From Nitrospirota bacterium (GTDB lineage Bacteria > Nitrospinota_A > UBA7883 > JACRGQ01), in the NCBI GenBank assembly GCA_024275775.1, contig JAJRYM010000156.1, forward strand, positions 1 through 14,465: DNA of 14,465 bases, in the 5' to 3' direction. The translations under genes and the position numbers were made by a program. The notes beneath the pieces were generated by a model that made no database searches, was not told the origin of the DNA, and worked only from the letters and a program-made list of their open reading frames with translations. Positions 13,971 to 14,465 of this stretch are shown here, in pieces (position 1 is the first letter of the stretch; each line of letters starts with the position of its first letter).

Positions 13971-14025
13971 GGCTGTTTGTTTTCGGTAAAAGCAACCCGG
14001 CTGAAGGGGTTTCGCAAAAACAGCC
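13971..14025 (+). terminator. Nested stem-loop after the transporter gene, possible weak terminator
   Basis: GGCTGTTT (13971-13978) can pair with AAACAGCC (14018-14025). Within it AACCC (13994-13998) pairs with GGGTT (14007-14011). The structure begins four bases after the transporter stop and separates it from lysA. Only a short T run (GATTGTTT) follows, so it is not a textbook intrinsic terminator. Confidence 0.35.
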
Positions 14026-14085
14026 GATTGTTTAAAAGTTCTGCGAGCTGAATCGATAAAAGTGTAAAATATCCTTTCGATTTTC

Positions 14086-14092
14086 AGGAGGG
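14086..14092 (+). promoter_or_regulatory. Strong Shine-Dalgarno before the lysA TTG start
   Basis: AGGAGGG lies four bases before TTG 14097. It is the strongest sign that this non-ATG codon is the true start. A -10-like TAAAAT at 14065-14070 upstream lacks a good -35. Confidence 0.7.
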
Positions 14093-14096
14093 AACA

Positions 14097-14465
14097 TTGG
14101 ATTACTTTGAATACAAGAACGGCTCTCTTTACTGCGAGGAAGTGCCGCTTGAAAAAATAGCCGAAGAGGTTGGGACGCCTTTCTACTGCTATAGCCAGCG
14201 GACTCTTGTGCGCCATGTAAGGGTGTTCGACGAAGCTTTCAGCGGGATTGAGCATCTTGCCTGTTTCGCCGTTAAAGCCAATTCAAACCTCGCCGTACTG
14301 CACGAGCTCATAACCGCCGGCGCTGGTTGCGATACTGTGTCCGGTGGGGAGATTTACCGCGCACTGAAGGCTGGATGCAGTCCGCAAAAAATCGTTTACG
14401 CCGGAGTCGGCAAAACGATCGAGGAAATCGAGTACGCCCTTGAACAGGGTATCCTTATGTTTAAC
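14097..14465 (+). CDS. lysA: Diaminopimelate decarboxylase (3' end outside window)
   Basis: The first 123 codons of a PLP enzyme that decarboxylates meso-diaminopimelate to lysine; the reading frame runs to the window edge. The start is TTG, with AGGAGGG four bases upstream; no in-frame ATG occurs until the end of the window. Numbering from it, Lys60 in CFAVKANSN is the PLP-binding lysine of the alanine-racemase-like barrel. The stretch GCDTVSGGEIYRALKAG and the following KIVYAGVGKT are typical of the lysA group. The N-terminal (M)DYFEYKNGSLYCEEVPL fits the family. With dapA 4.3 kb upstream it gives both ends of the lysine pathway in one region, although the two are on opposite strands. Confidence 0.95.
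   Translation, partial: MDYFEYKNGSLYCEEVPLEKIAEEVGTPFYCYSQRTLVRHVRVFDEAFSGIEHLACFAVKANSNLAVLHELITAGAGCDTVSGGEIYRALKAGCSPQKIVYAGVGKTIEEIEYALEQGILMFN

Noticed and set aside
13386..14255. Long open frame on the minus strand (289 codons)
   Set aside because: It lies opposite the NSS transporter, the intergenic region and lysA, all with strong family motifs. Its translation is rich in Arg/Lys/His with no domain, as expected of an antisense shadow.

Overview
The window looks like a chromosomal segment of a Gram-negative-type bacterium with mid GC content. It is densely packed with short operons, and Shine-Dalgarno sites of AGGAGG type are easy to see before several genes. The combination of miaB next to a bifunctional-nuclease gene, efp-accB-accC, dapA/lysA and an oxidase-associated DUF420 gene fits the deltaproteobacterial / Nitrospirota / Nitrospinota neighbourhood of the tree. 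That placement is an inference and not firm. I see no rRNA, tRNA, CRISPR array, insertion sequence or phage gene.

Region 1 (1-3608, plus strand) looks like a respiratory-oxidase cluster. It starts inside a heme-copper-oxidase subunit I-like membrane protein, which has histidines at the heme-ligand positions but no HH pair at the CuB site. A 39-residue single-helix membrane protein overlaps its end. After a 104-base gap come an ABC-2 type transporter (ATPase and permease, ATGA overlap) and a DUF420/CtaM-like four-helix membrane protein (TAATG overlap), a family linked to oxidase assembly.

Region 2 (3617-5474, plus) holds miaB (tRNA ms2i6A methylthiotransferase, GTG start), overlapped by a bifunctional-nuclease (DUF151) gene. 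Region 3 (5533-8069, plus) is a two-gene module: a YdjI-like SPFH protein with three evenly spaced C-terminal zinc ribbons, followed by a soluble 466-residue protein with two zinc ribbons of identical spacing. It may be a membrane-stress or protein-scaffold pair.

Region 4 (8046-9808, minus) is a dapA-nudix-DUF1232 operon, read towards region 3 and overlapping it tail to tail by 24 bases. A good sigma70-type promoter precedes dapA. Region 5 (9809-10051) is the divergent dapA/efp intergenic region. It carries a perfect 13-base palindrome and a run of A-tracts repeated every 10 to 11 bases, a classic signature of bent DNA, just upstream of efp.

Region 6 (10052-13967, plus) is efp-accB-accC and an NSS-family sodium-coupled transporter joined to accC by an ATGA overlap. 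EF-P helps ribosomes at proline runs, and AccB/AccC form the biotin carboxylase half of acetyl-CoA carboxylase. Region 7 (13968-14465) has a nested stem-loop and then the first 123 codons of lysA (TTG start), the last enzyme of lysine synthesis, cut by the window end. DapA and LysA thus bracket the efp-acc operon: DapA makes the first committed intermediate of the diaminopimelate/lysine branch and LysA decarboxylates its end product.
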